From assembly GCA_947500135.1 (NCBI GenBank), contig CANMQX010000008.1, positions 62,001 to 126,000 of the forward strand: a DNA stretch of 64,000 bases, read 5' to 3'. The DNA comes from an uncultured Paracoccaceae bacterium (GTDB taxonomy: Bacteria; Pseudomonadota; Alphaproteobacteria; Rhodobacterales; Rhodobacteraceae). Under the pieces are notes generated by a model. It was not told the DNA's origin. It ran no database searches and was given only the letters and a program-made list of their open reading frames with translations. Position numbers and translations under genes: made by a program. Shown one piece after another: positions 19,292 to 28,430 of the stretch (within the stretch, counting starts at the first letter, position 1; each line of letters begins with the position of its first letter).

Positions 19292-19597
19292 TTTTGTTTC
19301 CTGCCTCTTTTGATGCAGGCCCGTCCGGATTTTCCGGTACGACCCCACGAGGGCGCGATACCATGTTCGCACACAGGAAGCGTATCAAATTTCTGTTTGT
19401 TTTCATCAGGCTCAAAGGCGAAGGTCGCGCAATGTGACGTTCGGGCATCACCAGCAGAAACACGCCGAGATGCAGCCACCACATCTGGCACGCCCGAGAC
19501 TCCGGCACCCAGATGTTGGGATCGCAGCCCGCCGCAATGCTCCGGCTCGGTTTTGGCATTCTCAGCATGAATTCGCCAAAACCCATCCCGGCCGAGA
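19292..19597. other. Non-coding gap after pccB
   Basis: 306 bases without a gene I can support on either strand. The only structure I notice is the inverted repeat directly behind pccB, listed separately. Confidence 0.4.
19549..19583. repeat. Perfect 9-bp inverted repeat behind pccB
   Basis: GGTTTTGGC and GCCAAAACC are separated by 17 bases and begin 15 bases past the pccB stop. No T tract follows on the transcribed strand, so a role in transcript end-protection or processing is as likely as termination. Confidence 0.55.
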
Positions 19598-21136
19598 TCA
19601 GAGCGGGATATTGTCATGTTTCTTCCATGGGTTCTGAAGCTGCTTGCCGCGTAGTGATGCAAAGGCTCGGCAAATCCTTTTGCGGGTCGAATGCGGCATG
19701 ATCACCTCGTCGATGAAGCCTTTTTCGGCGGCCACAAACGGGTTCGCAAAACGGTCTTCGTAATCCTTGGTATGCTGGGCGATCTTTTCAGCATCTCCCA
19801 AATCAGCGCGGTGGATAATCTCGGTCGCGCCCTTGGCCCCCATTACGGCAACTTCCGCCGTCGGCCAGGCATAGTTGAAATCACCGCGCAGATGCTTTGA
19901 CGCCATCACGTCATAAGCCCCGCCATAGGCCTTGCGCGTGATCACCGTCACTTTCGGCACTGTCGCTTCACCAAAGGCGAACAGCAGTTTCGCACCGTGT
20001 TTGATGACCCCGCCATATTCCTGAGATGTTCCAGGCAGAAAACCGGGCACGTCGACAAGCGTCAGGATCGGAATTTCGAAGGCGTCACAGAACCGGACAA
20101 AGCGCGCCGCCTTGCGGCTGCTGTCGATATCAAGGCACCCGGCCAACACCATGGGTTGATTGGCAACAACCCCCACGGTCGATCCTTCCAACCGGATAAA
20201 GCCGGTCAGGATGTTTTTGGCAAAATCTTCCTGTATCTCGTAAAAATCGCCCTCATCGGCCAGCTTGGCAATCAGCTCTTTCATGTCATAGGGCGAATTG
20301 GGATTGTCAGGGATCAGCGTATCAAGGCTGTCCTCCAACCGGTTCACATCATCAAAGAACGGGCGGACCGGCGGTTTGGTCCGGTTGTTGAGCGGCAGGA
20401 AATCGACGAGGCGGCGCACCTCGGCCAGCGCCTCAACATCATTTTCAAACGCCCCATCTGCGACGGAAGATTTCTTGGTGTGGGTCGATGCCCCGCCCAG
20501 TTCCTCTGCCGTCACAATCTCATTCGTCACGGTTTTGACCACGTCAGGTCCCGTGACAAACATGTAGCTGCTGTCTTTGACCATGAAAATAAAATCGGTC
20601 ATGGCGGGGGAATAGACCGCACCGCCCGCGCAAGGCCCCATGATCACGCTGATCTGCGGGACCACGCCGGATGCCATTATGTTGCGCTGGAAAACCTCGG
20701 CATAACCGGCAAGCGACGCCACACCTTCCTGAATACGCGCACCACCGGAATCGTTGATGCCGATCACGGGCGCGCCGTTCTGCATCGCCATATCCATGAT
20801 CTTGCAAATCTTCTGGGCATGGGTTTCCGAAAGGGAACCGCCAAAGACGGTGAAATCCTGACTGAACACATAGACCATGCGCCCGTTGATCGTCCCCCAG
20901 CCAGTGACCACCCCGTCACCTGCGGGCCGATCCTTTTCCATGCCGAAATCGGTACAGCGGTGGGCGACGAACATATCGAACTCTTCGAATGACCCGTCAT
21001 CAAGCAGCAACTCGATCCGTTCGCGCGCGGTCAGCTTGCCTTTGCTGTGCTGCGCATCAATCCGGCGTGTACCACCGCCCAATCGTGCTGCATTCCGCCG
21101 CGACTCAAGCTCTTGCAGAACATCCAAATGCGTCAC
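19598..21136 (-). CDS. pccB: Propionyl-CoA carboxylase beta subunit
   Basis: Carboxyltransferase subunit; moves CO2 from biotin on PccA to propionyl-CoA. 512 aa, the usual size. It shows [20 protein letters not shown] near the N-terminus, the first oxyanion region [21 protein letters not shown] split by short variable residues, and the second [14 protein letters not shown] with [17 protein letters not shown]. The start is uncertain: GTG at 21136 is used, but the TTG at 21127 has better spacing to GGGGGAG. TTTGC repeats upstream point to control by the PccR-type regulator. Confidence 0.96.
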   Translation of the reverse strand: MTHLDVLQELESRRNAARLGGGTRRIDAQHSKGKLTARERIELLLDDGSFEEFDMFVAHRCTDFGMEKDRPAGDGVVTGWGTINGRMVYVFSQDFTVFGGSLSETHAQKICKIMDMAMQNGAPVIGINDSGGARIQEGVASLAGYAEVFQRNIMASGVVPQISVIMGPCAGGAVYSPAMTDFIFMVKDSSYMFVTGPDVVKTVTNEIVTAEELGGASTHTKKSSVADGAFENDVEALAEVRRLVDFLPLNNRTKPPVRPFFDDVNRLEDSLDTLIPDNPNSPYDMKELIAKLADEGDFYEIQEDFAKNILTGFIRLEGSTVGVVANQPMVLAGCLDIDSSRKAARFVRFCDAFEIPILTLVDVPGFLPGTSQEYGGVIKHGAKLLFAFGEATVPKVTVITRKAYGGAYDVMASKHLRGDFNYAWPTAEVAVMGAKGATEIIHRADLGDAEKIAQHTKDYEDRFANPFVAAEKGFIDEVIMPHSTRKRICRAFASLRGKQLQNPWKKHDNIPL

Positions 21137-21200
21137 TCCCCCTGCTGATCCTATTTGTCCTAAGCTTTTTGCCCTGTGAGGAGAAGGCTGAATGAGAAAA

Positions 21201-21249
21201 TTTGCAAACTATCGGGTTAGCACGGATTACATAATGCAAATCTGCAAAT
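21201..21249 (-). promoter_or_regulatory. Candidate PccR operator upstream of pccB
   Basis: TTTGCAAA at 21201-21208 and, read on the minus strand, TTTGCA-GA-TTTGCA at 21234-21249. PccR of Rhodobacter sphaeroides is reported to bind repeated TTTGCAAA (from memory). The same TTTGCA-N2-TTTGC unit occurs before the regulator gene. Position is 65-115 bases upstream of the pccB start. Confidence 0.65.
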
Positions 21250-21319
21250 CAAACGACGCGTCCCCCGTTTATACTCCCACGCGATGGACAGTCAGGCCCA
21301 GCCACCATAAGTCTTGTGA

Positions 21320-22531
21320 ATGACTGTCCTTCCACGCATTCGTTTTCTTGATCGCACAACACCACCGCACATCCTGACACTGATCCTGATCACGGGGATG
21401 TCGGCGCTGAACATGTCGATCTTTTTGCCATCTCTGGCGGCGATGACATCGTATTTCGAAACGGACTACGCGATCATGCAGATCGCCCTTTCCGGCTATT
21501 TGGCGGCCACGGCAGTTCTGCAAACCATCATCGGCCCAATTTCGGATAGGTTTGGACGGCGCAAGATTGTGATGGGATCACTGGCCATCTTTGTGCTGGC
21601 CACGATTGGCACGTATTTCGCAACAACGGTCGAAACCTTTCTGCTGTTCCGCATTCTGCAAGCAGCCGTCGCAACCTCAATGGCGCTCAGCCGGGCCATC
21701 GTGCGTGATATGGTGCCACAAGAACAGGCCGCATCCATGATCGGCTATGTCACAATGGGCATGGCCATCGTCCCGATGGTCGGGCCCATGATTGGCGGCG
21801 CGCTGGATCAGCTGTTCGGCTGGCATGCGACCTTCATCTTTCTAGCACTCGCCGGGACAAGTGTCTTAATCCTGTGCCATTTCGACCTTGGTGAAACGGT
21901 CGCGGGCGAAGGCGTCAGTTTCGCCGATCAGATCAAAGATTATCCTGAACTTTTCCGCTCTCCCCGGTTTTGGGGTTACGTGCTATGCTCTGCCTTCAGT
22001 TCCGGCGCGTTCTTTGCCTTGCTTGGCGGCGCATCTTTTGTTGCGACCAGCATTTTCGATCTGTCCCCGTTATGGAGCGGTATTGCCCTTGGCGCACCGG
22101 CCATCGGCTATGCGGCGGGGAACTTTCTGTCTGGTCGCTATTCCGTGCGCATGGGGATCAACCGGATGGCGCTGGCGGGTACGGCGGTCACCATATTCGG
22201 GATGGGGATGTCGGTCATCCTGACCCTGTCGGAGGTGATCCATCCGCTGAGCTTCTTTGGGTTTTGCGTTTTTCTGGGGATCGGGAACGGGATGACATTG
22301 CCAAATGTCATGGCGGGGTCAATCTCGGTCAGGCCACATCTGGCGGGTACAGCCAGCGGGCTGGGCGGGGCGATCATGATTGGTGGCGGCGCGGCCTTGT
22401 CACAATTTGCAGGTGGCTTGCTAACATTGGAAACTGGCACCCTGCCCCTGCAATGGGTGATGCTAAGCGTATCGGTTCTGGCCATGCTGTCCGTCTTATT
22501 CGTGATCTGGCGAGAAAAGGCGCTTGGTTGA
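21320..22531 (+). CDS. MFS transporter, Bcr/CflA-like
   Basis: 403-aa inner-membrane protein with about 12 transmembrane helices. After helix 2 it carries GPISDRFGRRKIVMGS, the MFS motif A, and in helix 4 the RILQAAVATSMALSRAIVRD region typical of 12-helix drug/H+ antiporters of the Bcr/CflA group. It probably exports a small hydrophobic compound; the substrate is unknown. It lies between pccB (divergent) and pccR (same strand, 51 bases on) and may share the pccR transcript. Confidence 0.88.
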   Translation: MTVLPRIRFLDRTTPPHILTLILITGMSALNMSIFLPSLAAMTSYFETDYAIMQIALSGYLAATAVLQTIIGPISDRFGRRKIVMGSLAIFVLATIGTYFATTVETFLLFRILQAAVATSMALSRAIVRDMVPQEQAASMIGYVTMGMAIVPMVGPMIGGALDQLFGWHATFIFLALAGTSVLILCHFDLGETVAGEGVSFADQIKDYPELFRSPRFWGYVLCSAFSSGAFFALLGGASFVATSIFDLSPLWSGIALGAPAIGYAAGNFLSGRYSVRMGINRMALAGTAVTIFGMGMSVILTLSEVIHPLSFFGFCVFLGIGNGMTLPNVMAGSISVRPHLAGTASGLGGAIMIGGGAALSQFAGGLLTLETGTLPLQWVMLSVSVLAMLSVLFVIWREKALG

Positions 22532-22537
22532 CGAAGG

Positions 22538-22576
22538 CTTTGCATTTGCTAAACCTGCATAGCAAAGATGCAAAGG
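22538..22576 (+). promoter_or_regulatory. Candidate autoregulatory operator of pccR
   Basis: CTTTGCATTTGCTA at 22538-22551 faces TAGCAAAGATGCAAAG at 22560-22575: an imperfect dyad with a short spacer, built from TTTGC units. It lies between the MFS stop and the pccR start and covers the ribosome-binding region, which suits autorepression. Confidence 0.6.
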
Positions 22577-22582
22577 TGCCCT

Positions 22583-23983
22583 ATGCCCCCTCAGAAACTT
22601 TACGCCGGTGCGAAACTGCGTGAATTGCGCGGGCGGCTGTCGCTGACCCAGAAAGCCTTTGCCGAAAAGCTGGGGGTGTCGCTGCCCTATCTCAACCAGA
22701 TGGAAAACAACAACCGGCCAGTATCCACCGCCGTGGTGCTGGGGCTGGCGCAGGAGTTTGGGTTTGACGTGACCGAGCTGCAATCGGGGGATGAGGCACG
22801 CTTGGTCGGCGACATGCGCGAGGCACTCGCCGATCCGGTGTTTACTGGCACGGCACCCGCGCTGGCTGACCTGCGGCTTGCGGCGGCAAACGCACCGACA
22901 TTGGCCCGCGCCTTTCTTGACCTGCACACGGCATATCGGCAAAGCCATGAACGGCTTGCCTCCCTGGATGAGGCCTTGGGCCGCGAGGATGTCCGACTGC
23001 GCCCCAGCCCCTGGGAAGAGGTGCGGGATTTTTTCCACTACTGCGACAACTACATTGACGCCGTAGACCGCAGTGCCGAGCGTTTTTCCAGCCAGTGCCC
23101 GCCCGGTGAAACCATGGCAGAGGCCGCGATCCGTACCCTTGCCACCCGGCAAATCACCACCGTGATGACCGGCACGGATGCGGTCCGCCACTATGATGCG
23201 GCGACAAAAACGCTGACGATTTCGAAACATGCCAGCCCCGCAACCCAGACCTTTCAACTGCTGCTGCAACTGGCCCTGATCACCCAAGACCCGCTGCTGA
23301 CCGCCACGCTGGACCTTGCGCGATTTCAATCGGAAGAGGCGCGCAGCATCGCAAAGGTGGGGTTGGCCAACTACTTCGCCGGTGCCGCACTGATGCCATA
23401 CGGCACGTTTTTGGTTGCTGCCGAAGAAACCCGACATGATCTGGAGGTGTTGGCGACCCGCTTTGGCGCATCATTGGAACAGGTTGCGCACCGGCTGTCC
23501 ACCATGCAGCGGCCCGGTGCCAAAGGCATTCCGTTTTTCTTTGTCCGGGTGGATCAGGCGGGCACCATCACCAAACGACATTCGGCGACAACGCTGCAAT
23601 TTGCCCGCTATGGCGGGGCCTGTCCGCTGTGGAACGTACATCAGGCGTTTGAAACGCCGGGGCAATTCCTGCGGCAACTGGCCGAAACGCCCGACGGGGC
23701 ACGGTATTTCTGTCTGGCGCGGGATGTCAGCAAATCAGGCGGATCCTACAGCCAGCCCACCCGACGTTATGCCATCGGGTTGGGGTGTGAAGTCAAACAC
23801 GCCCCTGCCCTTGTCTATGCCGACCACATGGATCTCGGGTCAGCCGCAGCCTATGCCCCGATTGGTATTTCCTGTCGGATCTGCGAACGGCGCAACTGCC
23901 ATCAAAGGTCAGTTCCGCCGCTAGAACGTCACTTGCGGGTCGACCCCAACAGGCGCGGGGTGCTGCCCTATCAACTGGATTAG
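22583..23983 (+). CDS. pccR: Short-chain fatty acyl-CoA regulator (ScfR family), PccR-like
   Basis: 466 aa. The N-terminal XRE helix-turn-helix (residues about 8-60) reads LRELRGRLSLTQKAFAEKLGV. A large acyl-CoA sensing region follows. The C-terminal segment CRICERRNCHQRS is the cysteine-rich signature of this family. In Rhodobacter sphaeroides PccR controls propionyl-CoA carboxylase; here the gene is 1.4 kb from pccB and TTTGC repeats lie before both. The start at 22583 (MPPQKLYAG) follows AAAGGTG; an ATG five codons earlier is possible. The stop overlaps the convergent DUF465 gene by 4 bases. Confidence 0.9.
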   Translation: MPPQKLYAGAKLRELRGRLSLTQKAFAEKLGVSLPYLNQMENNNRPVSTAVVLGLAQEFGFDVTELQSGDEARLVGDMREALADPVFTGTAPALADLRLAAANAPTLARAFLDLHTAYRQSHERLASLDEALGREDVRLRPSPWEEVRDFFHYCDNYIDAVDRSAERFSSQCPPGETMAEAAIRTLATRQITTVMTGTDAVRHYDAATKTLTISKHASPATQTFQLLLQLALITQDPLLTATLDLARFQSEEARSIAKVGLANYFAGAALMPYGTFLVAAEETRHDLEVLATRFGASLEQVAHRLSTMQRPGAKGIPFFFVRVDQAGTITKRHSATTLQFARYGGACPLWNVHQAFETPGQFLRQLAETPDGARYFCLARDVSKSGGSYSQPTRRYAIGLGCEVKHAPALVYADHMDLGSAAAYAPIGISCRICERRNCHQRSVPPLERHLRVDPNRRGVLPYQLD

Positions 23984-24222
23984 ACCGCTTCGCGCAGCGC
24001 TGCCGCGATCTGATCTTTCAACTGCATCCGTTCCTTGCGCATCTGCGCCATGTGCAGATCGTCAGTTGGTTCCACATCGGTTTCCGCCCGGTGAATAGCC
24101 CGATTGATATCATGATAACCGTCAGCCAGTTTTGCGAAATGCGCGTCGGATGCTTTAAGCTTGTTGATCGCCTCTTGCTGATCGGGAAACTCTTCACTCA
24201 ATTCATGGGGGGTATGCGACAT
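23980..24222 (-). CDS. YdcH-like DUF465 protein
   Basis: 80 aa from the ATG at 24222 (MSHTPHELSEEFPDQQEAI), chosen for GAAGGAGACCGCG directly before it. The pattern of FPDQQEAINKLKASDAHFAKLADGYHDINRAI, given here across its variable residues, is typical of the small helical DUF465 family. Molecular function unknown; it may be a small cytoplasmic binding protein. A perfect FNR-type box lies about 60 bases upstream, suggesting induction at low oxygen. The stop overlaps that of pccR. Confidence 0.88.
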   Translation of the reverse strand: MSHTPHELSEEFPDQQEAINKLKASDAHFAKLADGYHDINRAIHRAETDVEPTDDLHMAQMRKERMQLKDQIAAALREAV

Positions 24223-24281
24223 CGCGGTCTCCTTCGTTCTTTTGTTCAAAGGAAGGTTAGACAACGCTCATGCGCGCGACA

Positions 24282-24295
24282 TTGATCCGGATCAA
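24282..24295 (-). promoter_or_regulatory. FNR/FnrL-type box
   Basis: TTGATCCGGATCAA is an exact match to TTGAT-N4-ATCAA, the consensus of FNR-type oxygen-responsive regulators (FnrL and Dnr in Rhodobacterales). Its centre is about 66 bases upstream of the DUF465 start codon, compatible with activation of that gene. Confidence 0.75.
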
Positions 24296-24305
24296 GCCCA
24301 AGGCA

Positions 24306-24953
24306 TTATCGACGGATGGGCCGCCATCCTGCGGCCTCGGCCTCTGCGGTGCTGCAAAACCAGCGTTCGCCATTGGCCAGGTTAATCCCGGTGCGGGCAT
24401 AGCTTCTGTCGTCAGGCAGATGATAGATCCGGCCATTGCCCGAAATGTTGCCCTTGATCGCACAGGATGGATCGGGCGCAGTGCGACCTGAGGTCCGTCT
24501 TTCGCGAAACGCCGCTGGCGTCTCAATCGCCACACCCCAGATACCCTGTTCGGTGATGGCGGCGGCCTTTTCATCCAGATCATAGGCGTTTGAATAGCGG
24601 CGATAGGCCCAGGCAGCCCCGGCCTGCACAATCGCGGCGCCCATATCCTGCCCGCCGACCTGACAGGTGGCCACAACCCGGCCATAGCGGTCAATTTCGA
24701 TCATCTCACAGCGGGCCTGCTGACCCTCGAACTGATCCCGGACAAAATCGCGCGCCCAGCGCCCACAATCCCATTCCCGGCCACTGGCGCGGCAAGGCTG
24801 GCCCATTTCAGGGGCGTCAATGCCATGCAGGCGCACACGGGTCTGGCCAACATCGATTGTGTCGGCATCAACAACCCTGATCCTGCCTTCCGGCATCGCC
24901 GCAACCGCACTGGCCCAAAACAGGCACCATAGAAGACTGCAAATTCTTACCAT
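24306..24953 (-). CDS. Secreted thermonuclease-like protein
   Basis: 215 aa with a signal peptide (to AVAAMPEG, about 19 residues). The SNase domain shows RVVDADTIDV, RLHGIDAPEMGQPC and IDRYGRVVATC, which contain the expected arginine and glutamate residues of the nuclease active site. After about residue 145 a second small domain begins CAIKGNISGNGRIYHLP and ends ERWFCSTAEAEAAGWR, found behind SNase domains in related bacteria. Predicted to degrade extracellular nucleic acids. Two or four cysteines could form disulfides. Confidence 0.9.
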   Translation of the reverse strand: MVRICSLLWCLFWASAVAAMPEGRIRVVDADTIDVGQTRVRLHGIDAPEMGQPCRASGREWDCGRWARDFVRDQFEGQQARCEMIEIDRYGRVVATCQVGGQDMGAAIVQAGAAWAYRRYSNAYDLDEKAAAITEQGIWGVAIETPAAFRERRTSGRTAPDPSCAIKGNISGNGRIYHLPDDRSYARTGINLANGERWFCSTAEAEAAGWRPIRR

Positions 24954-24998
24954 CTCCGTCGCCTAAAGCGGCGGACACCCGTTAATCAAGCAATTCCA

Positions 24999-25023
24999 TT
25001 AACCTCGGTTAACAAATCCTTAA
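24999..25023. promoter_or_regulatory. TTAA-rich site, CtrA-like
   Basis: TTAACAAATCCTTAAC (25009-25024) fits TTAA-N7-TTAAC, the CtrA consensus. It overlaps the palindrome TTAACC-TC-GGTTAA (24999-25012). The site is about 55 bases upstream of the secreted nuclease gene and touches the betA stop. CtrA control is an inference from one motif. Confidence 0.4.
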
Positions 25024-26678
25024 CGCTGTGACGTTTCCCACGCAGGGTTGATCCATGGCTGATCGTTTACCGGCGGCAGCGGATGACGTTGCAGGATGTG
25101 ATCCGACACTTTCTCGCCCACCATGATCGACGGCGCGTTCAGGTTGCCATTGGTGATGCGCGGAAAGATCGAACTGTCGGCTAGGCGCAGCCTATCGACC
25201 CCGATCACCCGCGCCTGCGGGTCGACAACTGCCATGGGATCATCAACTGTCCCCATCTTACAGGTGCCGCAGGGGTGATAGGCACTTTCGGCATGTTCGC
25301 GGATAAAAGCATCCAGTTCTTCATCGGTTTGCGCCTCTTCACCGGGCTGAATCTCATGCCCACGGAATTCATCAAAGGCGGGTTGGGCAAAAATCTCGCG
25401 CGTTAGGCGGATACAGGTCCGGAACTCTTCCCAATCCTGCGGATCAGACATGTAGTTGAACTGGATGCGCGGGTTGTCATTAGGATCAGCCGACCGCAAC
25501 GTGACTTGCCCGCGCGAGACGGATCGCATTGGGCCGACATGCGCCTGAAACCCGTGGCCTTCGGGTGCGACCTTGCCATCATAACTGACTGCAATAGGCA
25601 AAAAATGGAACTGGATATCGGGATAGTCGATCCCCGCCTTTGACCGGATAAAGCCCGCGCTTTCAAACTGGTTGGAGCTGCCCAAACCGGTTTTCCACAA
25701 CAGCCACTCGGCCCCGATCCGGGCCTTGCCGCGCAAGTTCCAATAGGAAAACAGGGTCACCGGTTTGGTCGCTGCCTGCTGGATATAAAGTTCCAGATGG
25801 TCCTGCAGGTTCTGCCCTACGCCGGGGCGGTCCGCGACAACATCAATGCCGTGTTCGGCCAGATGTGCGGCCGGGCCGATACCCGACAACATCAGCAGCT
25901 TGGGCGAATTCAGCGAAGAGGCGGCGATGATGACTTCGACATTGGCATGTATCACCTCAACCTTGCTGCCACGGCTGACCTCGACCCCTGTTGCCCTACC
26001 ATCTTCGATGATGATCCGACGGGCCAGCGCCCGTGTGATCGTGCAATTGGGCCGCTTCAGCGCAGGGCGCATATAGGCATTCGCCGCCGACCAGCGCCGC
26101 CCTTTGTAGATTGTCGCATCGAAGGGTCCGAACCCTTCCTGCTGCTCCCCGTTATAATCACCGGTCACGGGATAGCCCGCTTGGGCGCCAGCCTCGACAA
26201 ATGCGCGGGTCAGCGGGTTTTTCCGGGGGCCACGGGTGACGTGCAACGGGCCATCCTTGCCGCGCCAATCCGGGTCACCGCCATGTCCGCCATCATGCCA
26301 CTGTTCCATCCGTTTGAAATAGGGCAGCACATCGGCATAGGACCAGCCATGTGCGCCCTGCTCGGCCCAATGATCGAAATCGCGGGCATGGCCGCGCACA
26401 TAGATCATCCCGTTGATCGAGGATGAACCGCCGATCACCTTGCCGCGCGGAGTGACCAATTCGCGCCCGCCCAGATGCGGCTCCGGCTCCGACTTCATCC
26501 CCCAATCATACATTTTCATGTTCATCGGGTAAGACAGGGCGGCAGGCATCTGAATGAACGGGCCGGCATCACTGCCGCCATGTTCGATCACCAGCACCTG
26601 CTTGCCCGCCTCGGCCAAGCGGTAAGCCATGGCGCAGCCAGCAGAGCCTGCACCGATAATGACATAATCTGCACGCAT
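25020..26678 (-). CDS. betA: Choline dehydrogenase
   Basis: FAD-dependent GMC oxidoreductase that oxidises choline to betaine aldehyde at the inner membrane. 552 aa from the ATG at 26678 ([20 protein letters not shown]), which fits the family; a GTG three codons earlier is less likely. Signatures are the FAD-binding GAGSAG, the GMC motif [14 protein letters not shown] at about residue 85 and the C-terminal [12 protein letters not shown]. It is the last gene of the bet operon, starting one base after the small membrane protein stop. Confidence 0.97.
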   Translation of the reverse strand: MRADYVIIGAGSAGCAMAYRLAEAGKQVLVIEHGGSDAGPFIQMPAALSYPMNMKMYDWGMKSEPEPHLGGRELVTPRGKVIGGSSSINGMIYVRGHARDFDHWAEQGAHGWSYADVLPYFKRMEQWHDGGHGGDPDWRGKDGPLHVTRGPRKNPLTRAFVEAGAQAGYPVTGDYNGEQQEGFGPFDATIYKGRRWSAANAYMRPALKRPNCTITRALARRIIIEDGRATGVEVSRGSKVEVIHANVEVIIAASSLNSPKLLMLSGIGPAAHLAEHGIDVVADRPGVGQNLQDHLELYIQQAATKPVTLFSYWNLRGKARIGAEWLLWKTGLGSSNQFESAGFIRSKAGIDYPDIQFHFLPIAVSYDGKVAPEGHGFQAHVGPMRSVSRGQVTLRSADPNDNPRIQFNYMSDPQDWEEFRTCIRLTREIFAQPAFDEFRGHEIQPGEEAQTDEELDAFIREHAESAYHPCGTCKMGTVDDPMAVVDPQARVIGVDRLRLADSSIFPRITNGNLNAPSIMVGEKVSDHILQRHPLPPVNDQPWINPAWETSQR

Positions 26679-26679
26679 C

Positions 26680-26919
26680 TCAGGCACTCAAATACCCCGC
26701 AACAAGCGAAATGAATGCGCCCAGATGCACAATCATAATCGCCCGATCCTTCCACATAAAGCCGACTGCAAACCACAAAACGATCCCCACGATAAAAGCG
26801 TAGATGTTCCATGGGGTGTAGTTCATACCTGTCAAACCATACCCGATCAACTGAATGACGGTTGCCAGCCATTTGACATAATCAACCGGCTTGAAAGGTA
26901 GTTTCGTTGTCGTTTCCAT
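26680..26919 (-). CDS. Small membrane protein in the bet operon (DUF6552-like)
   Basis: 79 aa with three hydrophobic stretches: [30 protein letters not shown] and [18 protein letters not shown]. Charged residues lie between them, including KDR. I believe it belongs to a small family often found between betB and betA in Rhodobacterales (DUF6552, from memory). Its stop is one base before betA and its start is 15 bases after betB, so it is co-expressed. It may help anchor choline dehydrogenase to the membrane or feed quinone; this is inference. Confidence 0.75.
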   Translation of the reverse strand: METTTKLPFKPVDYVKWLATVIQLIGYGLTGMNYTPWNIYAFIVGIVLWFAVGFMWKDRAIMIVHLGAFISLVAGYLSA

Positions 26920-26933
26920 CAGATTTTCATTTC

Positions 26934-28385
26934 CTAGAACGGCGCCTCCAGATCGCCCATACGGACATAGACGCCCTTGATCTGGCTGTAATGCTCAATG
27001 GCCGCCTTGGAGTTTTCGCGGCCCACGCCAGACATCTTTGAGCCACCAAACGGGGCCTCAACCGGCGCATCATTATAGGTGTTGATGTAGCATGTGCCCG
27101 CTTCGAACCCTGCAGCCATTCGGTGCGCGCGGGTCAGATCGGCCGTAAAGACACCGGCAGCAAGGCCGAATTCCGTGTCATTGGCGCGCGCCAGCACCTC
27201 TTCCTCGGTGTCGAAATCCAGCACCGACATGACGGGGCCGAAAATCTCATCCCGCGCGATGGTCATGTCATCGGTGACGTCAGCAAAGACAGTTGGCTCC
27301 AGGTAGAACCCGTCGCGGTCCACACGCTTGCCACCGGTAACCAGTGTCGCGCCTTCTTCGACACCCTTGGTAAAAAACCCCTCGACAATGTCACGCTGGT
27401 TTTCAGATACCATGGGGCCAAAATTCGTGTCCGGGTCCTGCGGGTCACCCATTTTGACGCCCTCAAGTCGTTCGGTCAGGCGTTTGAGGAATGCGTCCTT
27501 GATCCCCTTTTGGACAAAAACCCGCGTGCCGTTCGAGCACACCTGACCAGAGGAATAGAAATTGCCAAGAATCGCGCCTGATACCGCGTTTTCGAGATCG
27601 GCATCATCAAAGATGACAAGCGGGGATTTGCCCCCCAGTTCCATTGTCACATGGCGCACGCCCTCTGCCGCGGCGGCATAGACCTTGCGCCCCGTGGGGA
27701 CCGAGCCGGTCAGTGATACCTTGTCCACGCGCGGATCAGTTATCAGCGATGCACCTACAGCACCGTAGCCTTGAATGACGTTGCAAACGCCCGCAGGCGC
27801 GCCCGCCTCGACCAGGATTTCGGCGACTTTCAGTGCGCAAAGCGGGGTGGTTTCCGACGGTTTGAACACCATCGCATTGCCGCAAGCGAGTGCGGGTGCT
27901 GCCTTCCAGCAGGCGATTTGCGTTGGATAATTCCACGCGCCAATCCCGATGCAAACGCCGAGTGGTTCGCGCCGCGTGTAAACGAAATCATCACCGAGCG
28001 GGATATGTTCGCCGGTGATGCTGGCCGCAAGACCACCGAAGTATTCCAGCGCATCGGCCCCCGATGTGGCATCCACAACGCTGGTTTCCTGATAGGGTTT
28101 GCCAGTGTCATAGGTTTCCAGCACCGACAGATCATGATTGCGGTCGCGCATGATATCCGCAGCCCGGCGCAGCACGCGACCACGCGCTGTCGCTGTCCAG
28201 CCCGCCCATTCCTTTTGCGCGCGTTTGGCGGCGGCAAGCGCCTGATCGACAATCGCAGGGGTCGCCGCGTGCAGTCTGGCAATCACGTCGCCAGTGGCGG
28301 GGTAAATCACCTCAATGACGTCACCAGTTCTGTCTTCAATATACTTGCCATCAATAAAATGGCTGGCTTCTGGTTGTGCGTTCAT
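26934..28385 (-). CDS. betB: Betaine aldehyde dehydrogenase
   Basis: NAD(P)+-dependent aldehyde dehydrogenase making glycine betaine from betaine aldehyde. 483 aa. The cofactor-binding segment is [12 protein letters not shown]; the catalytic glutamate lies in [13 protein letters not shown] and the nucleophilic cysteine in [11 protein letters not shown]. The start [15 protein letters not shown] is conventional. It follows betC and precedes the small membrane protein and betA. Confidence 0.96.
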   Translation of the reverse strand: MNAQPEASHFIDGKYIEDRTGDVIEVIYPATGDVIARLHAATPAIVDQALAAAKRAQKEWAGWTATARGRVLRRAADIMRDRNHDLSVLETYDTGKPYQETSVVDATSGADALEYFGGLAASITGEHIPLGDDFVYTRREPLGVCIGIGAWNYPTQIACWKAAPALACGNAMVFKPSETTPLCALKVAEILVEAGAPAGVCNVIQGYGAVGASLITDPRVDKVSLTGSVPTGRKVYAAAAEGVRHVTMELGGKSPLVIFDDADLENAVSGAILGNFYSSGQVCSNGTRVFVQKGIKDAFLKRLTERLEGVKMGDPQDPDTNFGPMVSENQRDIVEGFFTKGVEEGATLVTGGKRVDRDGFYLEPTVFADVTDDMTIARDEIFGPVMSVLDFDTEEEVLARANDTEFGLAAGVFTADLTRAHRMAAGFEAGTCYINTYNDAPVEAPFGGSKMSGVGRENSKAAIEHYSQIKGVYVRMGDLEAPF

Positions 28386-28430
28386 GGCTTGGGTGCCTCC
28401 GGCGGGAGTATTTCGGGCAAAATGATAATG

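Noticed and set aside
19221-19586. 121-codon minus-strand frame behind pccB
   Set aside because: No ribosome site, irregular composition rich in Trp, Cys and Met, and it overlaps the well-supported 41-aa gene.
19997-20992. 331-codon plus-strand frame
   Set aside because: Antisense to pccB.
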